Positions 34,647 to 43,129 of a stretch of DNA of 64,000 bases are shown here, piece by piece. The notes below the pieces were generated by a model. It worked only from the letters and a program-made list of their open reading frames with translations, did no database searches and was not told the origin of the DNA. Source of the stretch: Micromonospora sp. WMMD1082 (lineage in GTDB: Bacteria > Actinomycetota > Actinomycetes > Mycobacteriales > Micromonosporaceae); contig NZ_JARUBM010000002.1 of assembly GCF_029626175.1 (NCBI RefSeq), positions 3,799,001 through 3,863,000 of the forward strand. The letters are read 5' to 3'. Position numbers and translations under genes: made by a program. Within the stretch, counting starts at the first letter, position 1; each line of letters opens with the position of its first letter.

Positions 34647-36155
34647 TCAGGCCGGGCGGATGTTGTGGTTCAGCCGGAACAGGTTTTCCGGATCATGGCG
34701 GCGCTTGATCGACGCCAGCCGGTCGTACAGCCCCGCGGAGTAGGCGTCCCGGACCTGATCCGGCGTCGTCTCCTCGGTGGTCATGAAGTTGACGAACATC
34801 GCGCCGGTGCTCCAGGGACGGAGCCGTTCGATCAGATCGGTCTGGGCCTGCTTGATCGCCGCGGCATCCGTCGGGGCTCCGATGCTGGCGGTGAAGAGGG
34901 TGAACGCCGCGTCCCGGGTGGCGATCGCGTTCGGCACCTCCGGTTGCCGGGCGAGCGCGCCGCCGAGGTGCCGCAACTCGACCATGGTCAGGGGGTACGG
35001 CGCCTTCGGGCCGGCCAGAGCGACGATCTCGCGGATGGCATCGCTGGTCAGCTCGCTCAGCGACGCGGTGCGCTCATAGGCCGGCAGTGGATCGGTCGGG
35101 TCGGCGTGGATGGTGGCGAACTGCTCGTAGGGGATCTCTGTGACCGTGTCCAGCATCGGACCGGGGGCCGACCGCAGCGGAGCGACGAGCTTGGCGCCCT
35201 CGGCGGCGTTGCCGGCGTACGAGATACGCACCTGGGCGACGAGCTGCCCCCGCAGCGGCTCCGGCACGGCCGGCACGTCGGGCAGCCGTAGTAGGGCCAC
35301 CGACGACGACATGGCGTCCGGCACGGTGGCGGTCCAGGAACGGTATGCCTCCAGCACGGCCGTGGCGGCCTCTCCGGGGTAGACCAGCACACCGGCGTAG
35401 AGGGTGCGTACCGGGAAGAGCCGGAACTCCATCCCGGTGACGATGCCGAAGTTGCTCTTGCCGCCACGGATCGCGAAGAACAGGTCCGGTTCCGACCCGG
35501 CATTGACGGTGCGCAGTTCGCCGTCGGCCGTCACCACCTCCAGGCTGGTGACGTGGTCGGCGGCGTACCCGTGCGCGCGGCCGAGCGTCGGGCTCAGGCC
35601 ACCGCCAACCGTGTATCCGACCACTCCGACGATCGGGGTGGAGCCGTTGAGCGGAGCGAGCCCGACCTTCGTGGACTTGGCGACGACGTCCTGCCACAGC
35701 GCGCCGGCCTCCACGCGCGCGGTCGAGGTCGACTTGTCGATCGTGACGCCGCGCAGCGTTCTGGTGGTGACCAGCAGCGTGTTGTCGTCGATGGGCACCG
35801 AGTTCTGGTGGCCGGTCGCCAGGACCGCGACCGCCAGCCCGTTCGTGGCCGCGTACTGTACGGCGGCCTGCACGTCGGCGGGGCCGGCCGCCGCGACCAC
35901 CAGTCGGGGACGGCGTTCGAGCGTGAGGTTGTAGCCCTTGACCTCGTCGGCGTAGCCGGCTTCGTCCGGGGCCAGGACCTTGCCCCTGACCCGCTCTCGC
36001 AGGGTCCCGATGGGCATGGGGGTCGGCTTGGGGGTCACGGTCGGACCGGGCGTCCCGCAGCCGGCCATCAGCGACGCGGCACCGATGGCGGTGCCGAGGC
36101 TCAGACCGAGGAAGCGTCGTCGGCCGAGGTTCGGGATGGGGTTCTTGTCTTGCAT
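34647..36155 (-). CDS. Tat-exported FAD-binding oxidoreductase (BBE-type), lipoprotein
   Basis: 502 residues. The N-terminus carries a Tat motif GRRRFLGLSLG and a lipobox SLMAGC, so the enzyme is expected to be exported folded and lipid-anchored. A PCMH/FAD_binding_4 domain (LAVAVLATGHQNSVP, with a His at the usual flavin-attachment position; GVVGYTVGGGLSPTLGRAHG) is followed by a substrate domain and a C-terminal BBE motif (HDPENLFRLNHNI). No Cys is present at the second covalent-flavin position (NGSTPIVG). Family members oxidise oligosaccharides, alcohols or alkaloids; the substrate here is unknown. A cytoplasmic paralogue is at 48086-49492. ATG 36155 precedes the Tat motif directly. Confidence 0.9.
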   Translation of the reverse strand: MQDKNPIPNLGRRRFLGLSLGTAIGAASLMAGCGTPGPTVTPKPTPMPIGTLRERVRGKVLAPDEAGYADEVKGYNLTLERRPRLVVAAAGPADVQAAVQYAATNGLAVAVLATGHQNSVPIDDNTLLVTTRTLRGVTIDKSTSTARVEAGALWQDVVAKSTKVGLAPLNGSTPIVGVVGYTVGGGLSPTLGRAHGYAADHVTSLEVVTADGELRTVNAGSEPDLFFAIRGGKSNFGIVTGMEFRLFPVRTLYAGVLVYPGEAATAVLEAYRSWTATVPDAMSSSVALLRLPDVPAVPEPLRGQLVAQVRISYAGNAAEGAKLVAPLRSAPGPMLDTVTEIPYEQFATIHADPTDPLPAYERTASLSELTSDAIREIVALAGPKAPYPLTMVELRHLGGALARQPEVPNAIATRDAAFTLFTASIGAPTDAAAIKQAQTDLIERLRPWSTGAMFVNFMTTEETTPDQVRDAYSAGLYDRLASIKRRHDPENLFRLNHNIRPA

Positions 36156-36449
36156 CGGGTTCCGTTCGGTTCGCTGGGTGCCGCACCGGTGCGGAGAGGC
36201 TGCTGCGAGCACCGGAGGCATGGCTGGTCGAACGAGTCAAGCTCCGGCGGATTGACGGGCTGTCAACACCCGTTCGACAGCGGCAGCCGCGCGGCGCGAT
36301 CGCCTGGCAATCCGCTGGCCGGTCGGTGACAGCGCTCGTGCCCTGCTCAGCAGCTTGCATCGCATCCGGGCGGATGCCCGGTATGCGCGCTGTCGACCTT
36401 GCTCGCCGAGCAGATGTTGATCTTTTGTTGTCCGGCGGCTCCTAGGTTC

Positions 36450-36501
36450 GGGCCTGTCCCGCCGTAGCTACGGCGAAACAGGCCCGCCAGCATCGGCGGG
36501 C
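36450..36501 (+). promoter_or_regulatory. 36-bp dyad plus second hairpin upstream of PQQ dehydrogenase
   Basis: GGGCCTGT (36450-36457) and ACAGGCCC (36478-36485) flank the perfect 16-bp palindrome CGCCGTAGCTACGGCG (36460-36475), with only a 2-base mismatch on each side. A second hairpin GCCCGCC/GGCGGGC (36482-36488 and 36495-36501) overlaps its end. It lies 21-72 bases before ATG 36522, a position suitable for an operator or a leader attenuator. Confidence 0.55.
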
Positions 36502-36521
36502 ACCGTGCAGAACGGAGCAGG

Positions 36522-37946
36522 ATGAGAACCGCTACCCGCAGAATGGCCACCGGCGCCGTGCTGGCGCTGCTGGCCACGATCTTCGTCGGTGGCACCGCGC
36601 ACGCAGCCGAGGCCGACACCGCCCCGGCCGGACCCGAGCAGTTCACGACAAGGGTGATCACCACCGGGCTGGACAACCCGTTCGAGGTCGTCGAAGGTCC
36701 CGACCGCATGCTCTGGGTGACCGAGCGCGGCGCCGGACGGGTGGTCCGGGTCGACCCCAAGACCGGCGGACGGACCATCGCGCTGACCGTGCCCGACGTC
36801 CTCGTCACCGCCGGTGCGCAGGACGGGCTGCTCGGGATGGCGTTGCACCCGGAACTGTTGTCGGGCGGACGTGGCCAGTACGTCTACCTCGCCTACACGT
36901 ACGACGCCGATGCCAGCGCCGAGCTGGACCGTCGGGTCAAGCTGGTCCGGTACACCGATAACCGTCCGTCCCAGACGCTGAGTAGCCCGGTCACGCTGAT
37001 CAGCGGTCTGCCCGGCAGCTACGACCACAACTCGGGACGGCTCGTCTTCGGGCCCGACGCCAAGCTCTACTACAGCATCGGTGACAGCGGAAACAACCAG
37101 TTCGCCAACTACTGCAAACCGATCCTGGCCCAGCGGACCCCGACCGAGCAGGAGGTCCGTGGCAAGAACTGGATCGCCTACCAGGGCAAGATCCTGCGAC
37201 TGAACCTGGACGGTTCGGTGCCGAACGACAACCCGGTAATCGACCGGGTTCGCAGCCACGTCTACTCGTACGGCCACCGCAACCCTCAGGGGCTCACCTT
37301 CGGCGCCCGTTCGACGCTCTACTCCAACGAGCACGGGCCGAAGTCGGACGACGAGATCAACCTGATCCGGGCGGGCGGCAACTACGGGTGGCCCCACGTC
37401 TCGGGCTACCGTGACGACAAGTCCTACGAGTACGAGAACTGGTCCGCCGCCCGGAACTGCGCGTCCCTCGGGTGGGACCCGTACGCGCCGGCTCCCGCCT
37501 CGGTGCCGAAGCAGCGCGAGACGAGCTTCACGGCTCCGAACCTCGTCGAGCCGTTGCAGACCTTCTACACGGTCGACAACGGCCACAACTGGCAGGATCC
37601 GAAGTGCGCCGCGGCGTACTACATCTGCTGGCCCGGCATCGCGCCGTCCAGCCTGAAGTACCTCGAACGCTCGCGGGTGCGCGGCTGGAACAACTCGCTG
37701 CTGATGACGACCCTGAAGGACGGCACCATCTACCGGGTGCCGCTGACCGACGACGGGCGACGCACGGGTGCGGCGATGCCGCTCTGGAGCAGCGTGAACC
37801 GCTACCGCGATGTGGCGTTCAACTCCACCGGTACCGTCTTCTACGCCGTCACCGACAGCAGCGGGCAGGTGCGGGACACCCAGGGGGCACCCACCAGCCA
37901 GCTGGCCAACCCCGGTGCGCTGCTGGAATACAGCTACCGCGGCTGA
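36522..37946 (+). CDS. secreted PQQ-dependent sugar dehydrogenase (glucose/sorbosone type)
   Basis: 474 residues with a Sec signal peptide (AVLALLATIFVGGTAHA). A six-bladed propeller of the soluble PQQ glucose dehydrogenase family follows: PFEVVEGPDRMLWVTERGAG, the His-containing SYDHNSGRLVFGPDAKLYYS, SHVYSYGHRNPQGLTFGA, then YSNEHGPKSDDEINLIRAGG and NYGWPHVSGY. It oxidises aldose sugars or polyols with PQQ outside the membrane. It is divergent from the Tat FAD oxidoreductase, and strong hairpins stand on both sides of the gene. AGGA precedes ATG 36522. Confidence 0.92.
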   Translation: MRTATRRMATGAVLALLATIFVGGTAHAAEADTAPAGPEQFTTRVITTGLDNPFEVVEGPDRMLWVTERGAGRVVRVDPKTGGRTIALTVPDVLVTAGAQDGLLGMALHPELLSGGRGQYVYLAYTYDADASAELDRRVKLVRYTDNRPSQTLSSPVTLISGLPGSYDHNSGRLVFGPDAKLYYSIGDSGNNQFANYCKPILAQRTPTEQEVRGKNWIAYQGKILRLNLDGSVPNDNPVIDRVRSHVYSYGHRNPQGLTFGARSTLYSNEHGPKSDDEINLIRAGGNYGWPHVSGYRDDKSYEYENWSAARNCASLGWDPYAPAPASVPKQRETSFTAPNLVEPLQTFYTVDNGHNWQDPKCAAAYYICWPGIAPSSLKYLERSRVRGWNNSLLMTTLKDGTIYRVPLTDDGRRTGAAMPLWSSVNRYRDVAFNSTGTVFYAVTDSSGQVRDTQGAPTSQLANPGALLEYSYRG

Positions 37947-37953
37947 CCGTCAC

Positions 37954-37996
37954 GGCAGGGGCGGGGGTGGCACCGGCCACGCCCCGCCCCTGCCGT
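37954..37996 (+). terminator. long GC-rich hairpin terminator
   Basis: CGGCAGGGGCGGGG + GTGGC (37954-37972) pairs with GCCAC + CCCCGCCCCTGCCG (37977-37996) around the loop ACCG with one bulged G. It begins 8 bases after the dehydrogenase stop. There is no T tract, as is common in actinomycetes. Confidence 0.75.
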
Positions 37997-38141
37997 TCGA
38001 GAGGCTGCCGCGACCCTCCGTACCCGGGCCCGTCAGCGGCTTCTGAGGTGCATCGGTGGCTCCCGAGCCTGGGCCGGCTTTGAGCCTTTTCCACCTCTCC
38101 GTGCGGTCGGACGGACGGCGCGGGCGGACGCGCCGCGTGGT

Positions 38142-40199
38142 TCAGGTTGAGCAGCGTTCATTGGTGCTCCGGCCGAAAGCATCGCGCCGCCCCCACCGGC
38201 CGGGGATGTCGAGCAGTTCGATCCGGCCGAGTTCGGCCGGCAGCGACGGGTCGACGATCAGGTCTCCGCCCCGTGGTTCGAGGCCGAGCAGCACCCGCAG
38301 CAGCAGCATCGGGGTGCCCGAGGACCAGGCCTGCGGACTACAGGCCGTCGGGTACGGGACGGGCTGTTGCGTGACCTGCCGATCGAATCCGGCGAACGCC
38401 TCCGGGAGCCGGCCGTCGAAGAACGGGGCGGCGTCGATGAGGCCCTGGGAGACGAGCGCGGCCTCCGCGGCGAAGCCGTACCGCCGTAGGCCCCAGGCGA
38501 TGACCGAGTTGTCGAACGGCCAGACGGTGCCGACGTGGTAGCCAACCGGGTTGTACCGGCGCTCCCGGGTTCCCAACGTCCGCACCCCCCACCCGGAGAA
38601 GAGTTCCGGGCCGACGAGGTGGTCGACGACCGCCCGCGCCCGGTCCTCGTCGACGATGCCGCTCCAGAGCAGGTGACCGATGTTGGAGGAAAGCGTGTCG
38701 ACCGGTCCGCCGTCCCGGTCGAGGGCCAGCGCGTAATAGCCCCGCTCGGAAAGCCAGAAATCGCGGTTGAATTGCGCCTTCAGGACGGCGGCCTCGCGTT
38801 CGAGCCGGTCGGCGTAGTCCGGGTCGCCCCAGAACTCGCGCACCAGTCGGGCGCCGCGCAGCTTGGCGTCGTAGGCGTACCCCTGGATCTCGCAGGTCGC
38901 CCTCGGGAAGCCCGGCAGGCGGCCGTCGCGGTACGAGATGGAGTCCTCGGAGTCCTTCCAGCACTGGTTCTCCAGCCCGTTTCGGGTGTTGCGGCGCTGG
39001 TACCAGATGTAGCCGTCGCCCATGATGTTGCCGTAGGTGTCGATCCACTCCAACGCCAGGCGCGCCTCGAACTCGAGCCGGCGCACCAGTTCCGAGTCGC
39101 CGGTCCAGCGTTCGTACTCGTCGAGCAGGATCACGTACAGGGGGGTCGCGTCGGCGGATCCGTAATACGCGGTGTGCGGCTGTTCCTCGAAGCCCGCCGA
39201 CTCTCCGTACCGGATTTCGTGGATGATCTTGCCAGGTTCCTCGTCCCGGAAGTCGTCCAGCCGGCCGCCCTGGCTCCAGGCCAGGATCTGTAGGGTGGTC
39301 GCGGACATTTCGGGCAGGAACGGCACTGTCTGTAGACAGGTGAGGATGCTGTCCCGGCCGAATGTCGTCATGAACCAGGGAAGGCCGGCGGCGGGTATCC
39401 GACGTCCGCCGCCCACCACGGGGGCGTACTGCAACGCGGCGAGGTCGACCAGGCCGCGCTGGTAGGCGTGATGTAGCGGCCCCGAGTCGCAGACCAGCCG
39501 AGGAGCCTGGCGCACCCAGCGGTCAAGTGCGCTGGTCATGTCGGCGCGGGCGTTGCGCACATAGTCCTGGAGGCTCACCTCGAGCCCCAACTGGGGTGAC
39601 GGATGGACCACGGTGGTCACCAGGATCTGGGCTTCCCAGGAACCGCCCGGGTCGATCCGGATCTGGTAGGTGAGCCCGTGCGGATCGACGGCCGCCGGCT
39701 GGGAGGAGGTGATGACCGTCTCCCGGGAGAAATTTTCGCGCCGGTAGTTGAACCGCAGTTCATTCTTGTCCGTGAGGATCTCGGTTTCGCCGCACGTCTC
39801 GCGGTTGCTGTCCTTGATCGAGAAGATGTCGGCGAAGTCCGCCGCCACGTCCAGCCGGATCACCAGGTCGATCGGCGCGGTCTCGTGGTTGAAGACGGTC
39901 AGCCGCTCGGCGAAGCTGCCGATGATCTCGCGGTGCCGGATCAGCGACACCTTCGCGTCCAGGTAGTGGGTGGGCTTTCCGGGCACCAGGAAAAAGCGCG
40001 ACTCGAAATACTGTGGCTGCTCCGTGGAGAGCGCGTGCACGCGCTCTCCGTTGATCGTGAGCACCCAGCCGGAGATGAAGCGGGTGTCCATCTCGAACGC
40101 GCCGGTGGGCATCTGGTCGGACGGCTCGATGTCGCCGGCGAGGTCGCAGACCACGAAGGAGTTGCCGTTGAGAATGCTGATCAGGGCCGGTTCATCCAT
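38142..40199 (-). CDS. glycogen-debranching-type amylo-alpha-1,6-glucosidase
   Basis: 685-residue cytoplasmic enzyme, third member of the set. N-terminal debranching domain (ISILNGNSFVVCDLAGDIEP; RSELVRRLEFEARLALEWID is within the helical core). Catalytic region: PWFMTTFGRDSILTCLQTVP, LDDFRDEEPGKIIHEIRYGE, VILLDEYERWTGDSELVRRL and VGTVWPFDNSVIAWGLRRYG. It is much closer to the protein at 29534 than to the fused one in the FGRD block. The ATG at 40199 overlaps the end of the SCP2-like gene by 8 bases, reproducing the pair seen at 29163-31570 on the opposite strand. Expected to trim alpha-1,6-linked or terminal glucose from glucans. Confidence 0.9.
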   Translation of the reverse strand: MDEPALISILNGNSFVVCDLAGDIEPSDQMPTGAFEMDTRFISGWVLTINGERVHALSTEQPQYFESRFFLVPGKPTHYLDAKVSLIRHREIIGSFAERLTVFNHETAPIDLVIRLDVAADFADIFSIKDSNRETCGETEILTDKNELRFNYRRENFSRETVITSSQPAAVDPHGLTYQIRIDPGGSWEAQILVTTVVHPSPQLGLEVSLQDYVRNARADMTSALDRWVRQAPRLVCDSGPLHHAYQRGLVDLAALQYAPVVGGGRRIPAAGLPWFMTTFGRDSILTCLQTVPFLPEMSATTLQILAWSQGGRLDDFRDEEPGKIIHEIRYGESAGFEEQPHTAYYGSADATPLYVILLDEYERWTGDSELVRRLEFEARLALEWIDTYGNIMGDGYIWYQRRNTRNGLENQCWKDSEDSISYRDGRLPGFPRATCEIQGYAYDAKLRGARLVREFWGDPDYADRLEREAAVLKAQFNRDFWLSERGYYALALDRDGGPVDTLSSNIGHLLWSGIVDEDRARAVVDHLVGPELFSGWGVRTLGTRERRYNPVGYHVGTVWPFDNSVIAWGLRRYGFAAEAALVSQGLIDAAPFFDGRLPEAFAGFDRQVTQQPVPYPTACSPQAWSSGTPMLLLRVLLGLEPRGGDLIVDPSLPAELGRIELLDIPGRWGRRDAFGRSTNERCST

Positions 40200-40584
40200 C
40201 TCCGTCGGTCACCTCCCGGGCCGGCGCCGACTGTCGGGGATCGTGCGCGTCGGGCGGGGTGGGCATCAGCTTCCGCACGACGGCGAACAGCCAGGGAACG
40301 CCCGCGACGTTCACGTCGTTGCGGAACGCGGCCGCGAGGATCGAGGTCTCGCCCCTGATGACGCGTTCGAAGGTCTCTCCCGTGACGCGGACGACCAGGT
40401 CCGCCTCGCGGTAGTCGCGCCAGACGCGTACCGATCCGGCGCGAACGCGCATGAACCAGTGTTCGGTCGCCGCCCCGTCCCGGTACTCGAGATCGAAACG
40501 GAAGGTGTTGTCGATGCGGGGCGACACCCGCGGCGGGTGCGCCTGAAGCTCGGCGAAGAACGTCTCGATGCCACCGTCGCCCAT
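40192..40584 (-). CDS. SCP2-like small protein
   Basis: 130 residues, ATG 40584 (MGDGGIETFFAELQAHPPRV). SCP2-like core: NTFRFDLEYRDGAATEHWFM, then EADLVVRVTGETFERVIRGE, then MPTPPDAHDPRQSAP, which aligns with the FPGPSDARDP end of the protein at 29163 and the YPGSPEARDP stretch of the fused enzyme. It is immediately upstream of and overlaps the debranching gene. The long open frame continuing to 42624 is antisense to the amidohydrolase and is not real. Ligand unknown. Confidence 0.78.
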   Translation of the reverse strand: MGDGGIETFFAELQAHPPRVSPRIDNTFRFDLEYRDGAATEHWFMRVRAGSVRVWRDYREADLVVRVTGETFERVIRGETSILAAAFRNDVNVAGVPWLFAVVRKLMPTPPDAHDPRQSAPAREVTDGDG

Positions 40585-40842
40585 GAGGTGATGTTGCTCG
40601 CCGCCAGGTTGAGTCGGCACCACCCGCATCGGGTGAAATCCCGACGGGCAGGCGGTGGCCGCCGGAGTTCCTGCCGCACGGTGGCGCCGGTGGTGAACCC
40701 AGCGGCCGGCGCGCTCGAAGTATCCGTCGAGGCGGTAGGGATCATCGCCAACCGCGATGGGGTGCAATGCGACTTCCGATCGTGGCGGCCTTCCGGACGA
40801 TGCATGGTCGAGTAGCCGACTGCGCCTACGAAAGGGAAGATC

Positions 40843-42168
40843 ATGTCTCGTAAGCTGATTCGCGGTGGAAACATCCTCTCGATGGACCCCGCGGTGGGCG
40901 ACCATCAGACCGGCGACGTCCTCGTACAGGACGACACCATCGTTGATGTCGGGCCGCGCATCGACGCGCCGGACGCCGAGGTGATCGACGCGGCCGGCAT
41001 GGTGGTGATGCCGGGACTGGTCGACACCCACCGCCATGTCTGGCAGGGCGCGTTCGCGCAGATCGCCGCCGATTGGACGCTCAACGAATACTTCGCCGGG
41101 CTGGTCGGTCGGTTCTCGCCGCACTTCACGCCCACCGACGTCCGCGACGGCACCTACTACGGGGCGCTGGAGGCCCTCGACAGCGGGGTGACGACCCTCT
41201 TCGACTGGGCACACGTCATGAACACGCCCGAGCACGCCGACGCCGCGGTCGACGCGTTGCGCGCGTCGGGTCTGCGCGCGGTGTTCGGGCACGGCATCCC
41301 CACCTCGGACCCGTCGTGGTACATGGGCAGTGACCGCCCGCACCCGGTCGACGTCCGCCGCATCGCCGCCGAGTACTTCACGTCGGCGGACCAACTGGTC
41401 ACCCTCGCCCTGTCCGTCCGTGGACCGGAGCTGTCCACCATCGAGGCGACCGCCCACGACCTCGCCCTGGCCCGCGAGCTGGGCGTGCGGGCGTCGATGC
41501 ATGTCGGCATCGGGCTGCTGGGCGGGCATCGGGCCATCACCCAACTGCACGACCGGGGCATGCTCGGACCCGACCTCATCTTCCTGCACGGCAACACGTC
41601 CTCCGACGACGAGCTGAAGCTGCTGGCGGATGCCGGGGCACACGCCTCCGTCTCGGCACGGGTCGAGATGATGATGGGTCACGGCCATCCGGCGACCGGC
41701 CGGCTGATGGCCGTCGGGCTGCGGCCGGCCCTGTCGGTCGACGTGGTCGCCGGCACGCCGGGCGACATGTTCGACGAGATGCGCGCCGCGCTCGAAGCCG
41801 AGCGGGTGCGGCAGTACACCCGGCTGCTGGCGCAGGGCGAGCAATCCGCCACGGTGCCGCTCACCACCCGTCAGGCCGTCGAGTTCGCCACCATCAACGG
41901 CGCCCGGGCGCTCGGGCTTGCGGACACGGTCGGCTCCCTGACGCCGGGCAAGCGCGCCGATCTCATCCTGGTCGACACCGGCCGCTCGCCGCTGCGCCTG
42001 GGGCTCGCCGCCACGGCCGCCGTGACCTTCGCCTCGGCGCGCGACGTCGACACGGTGCTCGTCAACGGCGAGATCCGCAAGCACCGGGGTCGCCTGGTCG
42101 GCGCCGACCCGGCGGCTGCCCGGCAGCGGGCCGAGGCCTCCCGCGATCGGATGCTGGCCGATGCGTGA
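40843..42168 (+). CDS. amidohydrolase (cytosine deaminase/chlorohydrolase-like)
   Basis: 441-residue TIM-barrel metal-dependent hydrolase. Metal ligands are visible in VDTHRHVWQGAF near the N-terminus, a central MHVGIG His, a LIFLHGNTSSDDE His, and an Asp in ALSVDVVAGTPGD. The closing small beta domain (LTPGKRADLILVDTGRSPLR) is typical of the ATZ/TRZ-like group, which deaminates or dechlorinates nitrogen heterocycles. Substrate not predictable. The AAAGGGAAG site precedes ATG 40843. Its TGA overlaps the ATG of the SARP gene by 8 bases, so enzyme and regulator are co-expressed. Confidence 0.88.
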   Translation: MSRKLIRGGNILSMDPAVGDHQTGDVLVQDDTIVDVGPRIDAPDAEVIDAAGMVVMPGLVDTHRHVWQGAFAQIAADWTLNEYFAGLVGRFSPHFTPTDVRDGTYYGALEALDSGVTTLFDWAHVMNTPEHADAAVDALRASGLRAVFGHGIPTSDPSWYMGSDRPHPVDVRRIAAEYFTSADQLVTLALSVRGPELSTIEATAHDLALARELGVRASMHVGIGLLGGHRAITQLHDRGMLGPDLIFLHGNTSSDDELKLLADAGAHASVSARVEMMMGHGHPATGRLMAVGLRPALSVDVVAGTPGDMFDEMRAALEAERVRQYTRLLAQGEQSATVPLTTRQAVEFATINGARALGLADTVGSLTPGKRADLILVDTGRSPLRLGLAATAAVTFASARDVDTVLVNGEIRKHRGRLVGADPAAARQRAEASRDRMLADA

Positions 42169-43129
42169 GCACAACGGGGCGTTTCGCCTGTCGGTGCTCG
42201 GTCCGCTGCGCGCCTGGGTCGGCGACGACGAGATCCCGCTCGGCCCACCGCAGCAGCAGGCCCTGCTCGGGTTGCTGCTGGTGCGGGTGGGGGAGCCGGT
42301 GACGATCAGCGAGATCGTCGACGTGCTGTGGCCGGGCGGCGCGCCGGCCACCGCCGTGAACATCGTGCACCGGTACGTGAGCCAGTTGCGCCGTCTGCTG
42401 CCGTCCGGCACGCTCGTCCGCGTCACCCGGGCGTACCGTGCCGAGCTGGCCGGTGACGAACTGGACCTGCACGCGTTCCGGCGGGCCGTGGCCGAGGCCG
42501 CCGCCGTGGAGCGCACCGACCCAGGGCACGCCGTCGACCTGATGACCGGCGCGCTGCGCCGGTGGCATGGGCCGGTCGGGGCGAACCTGGACGAGAACGT
42601 CCGTACCGCGCCGGCGTTCGTCACCGTCGGTTGGGAGTTCGCCGCCGTTGCGGCCAGCCTGGCACGGACTGGGGAGGCGGCGCAGGGACTCCTGCCGGTC
42701 CTGCGCGCGGCGGCGGCCGGTGCCCCGCTGGACGAGCCGGTACACGCCGCGTTGCTCCGGATGCTCGCGCTCAGTGGCCGTCCGGCCGAGGCGCTGGTCG
42801 AGTACGCCGCCCTGCGGAAGCGGCTGTCCGAGGAACTCGGGGTGGACCCGGCGCCGGAGGTACAGCGGGTCTATCAGCGGCTGCTGACGCCCGCGCCGTT
42901 CGTCCGCCCGCCGGCGCGCGGCGTGCGGCTGGCGGCCCGGACGATGCTGCCGATGAGGGCGGTGGTCGCCGCCGACCGTGGCCGGTCACTCGAGGTGGCC
43001 AGGCCCACCGGCAAATTGAGGTCGGCGCCGTCCACCTTGATGACCGAGACACCGTCGTCCTCGCTGCCGGCCCGGGGCAGGAAGGTGACACCGAGCCCGT
43101 TACGGACCAGTCCGAGCGCGGTCGCCTGA
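42161..43129 (+). CDS. SARP-family transcriptional activator
   Basis: 322 residues. The winged-helix domain (FRLSVLGPLRAWVGDDEIPL; TAVNIVHRYVSQLRRLLPSG) is followed by BTAD (RWHGPVGANLDENV; LRMLALSGRPAEALVEYAAL; LSEELGVDPAPEVQRVYQRL). Normal SARP sequence ends at about residue 245 (42896). The remaining 75 residues are encoded antisense to the end of the LysR gene and look non-native (TETPSSSLPARGRKVTPS), so the natural 3' end has probably been lost. The DNA-binding and BTAD parts are complete, so activity may persist. It is coupled to the amidohydrolase gene. Confidence 0.85.
   Translation: MREHNGAFRLSVLGPLRAWVGDDEIPLGPPQQQALLGLLLVRVGEPVTISEIVDVLWPGGAPATAVNIVHRYVSQLRRLLPSGTLVRVTRAYRAELAGDELDLHAFRRAVAEAAAVERTDPGHAVDLMTGALRRWHGPVGANLDENVRTAPAFVTVGWEFAAVAASLARTGEAAQGLLPVLRAAAAGAPLDEPVHAALLRMLALSGRPAEALVEYAALRKRLSEELGVDPAPEVQRVYQRLLTPAPFVRPPARGVRLAARTMLPMRAVVAADRGRSLEVARPTGKLRSAPSTLMTETPSSSLPARGRKVTPSPLRTSPSAVA

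Noticed and set aside
34647..36360. Other-frame minus-strand frame of 428 codons over the Tat FAD oxidoreductase
   Set aside because: Arg/Gly/Ala-rich shadow frame with no domain.
40585..42624. Very long minus-strand frame continuing upstream of the SCP2-like gene
   Set aside because: It is the complement of the amidohydrolase and SARP genes, which have clear domains. Long antisense frames are expected at this GC content.
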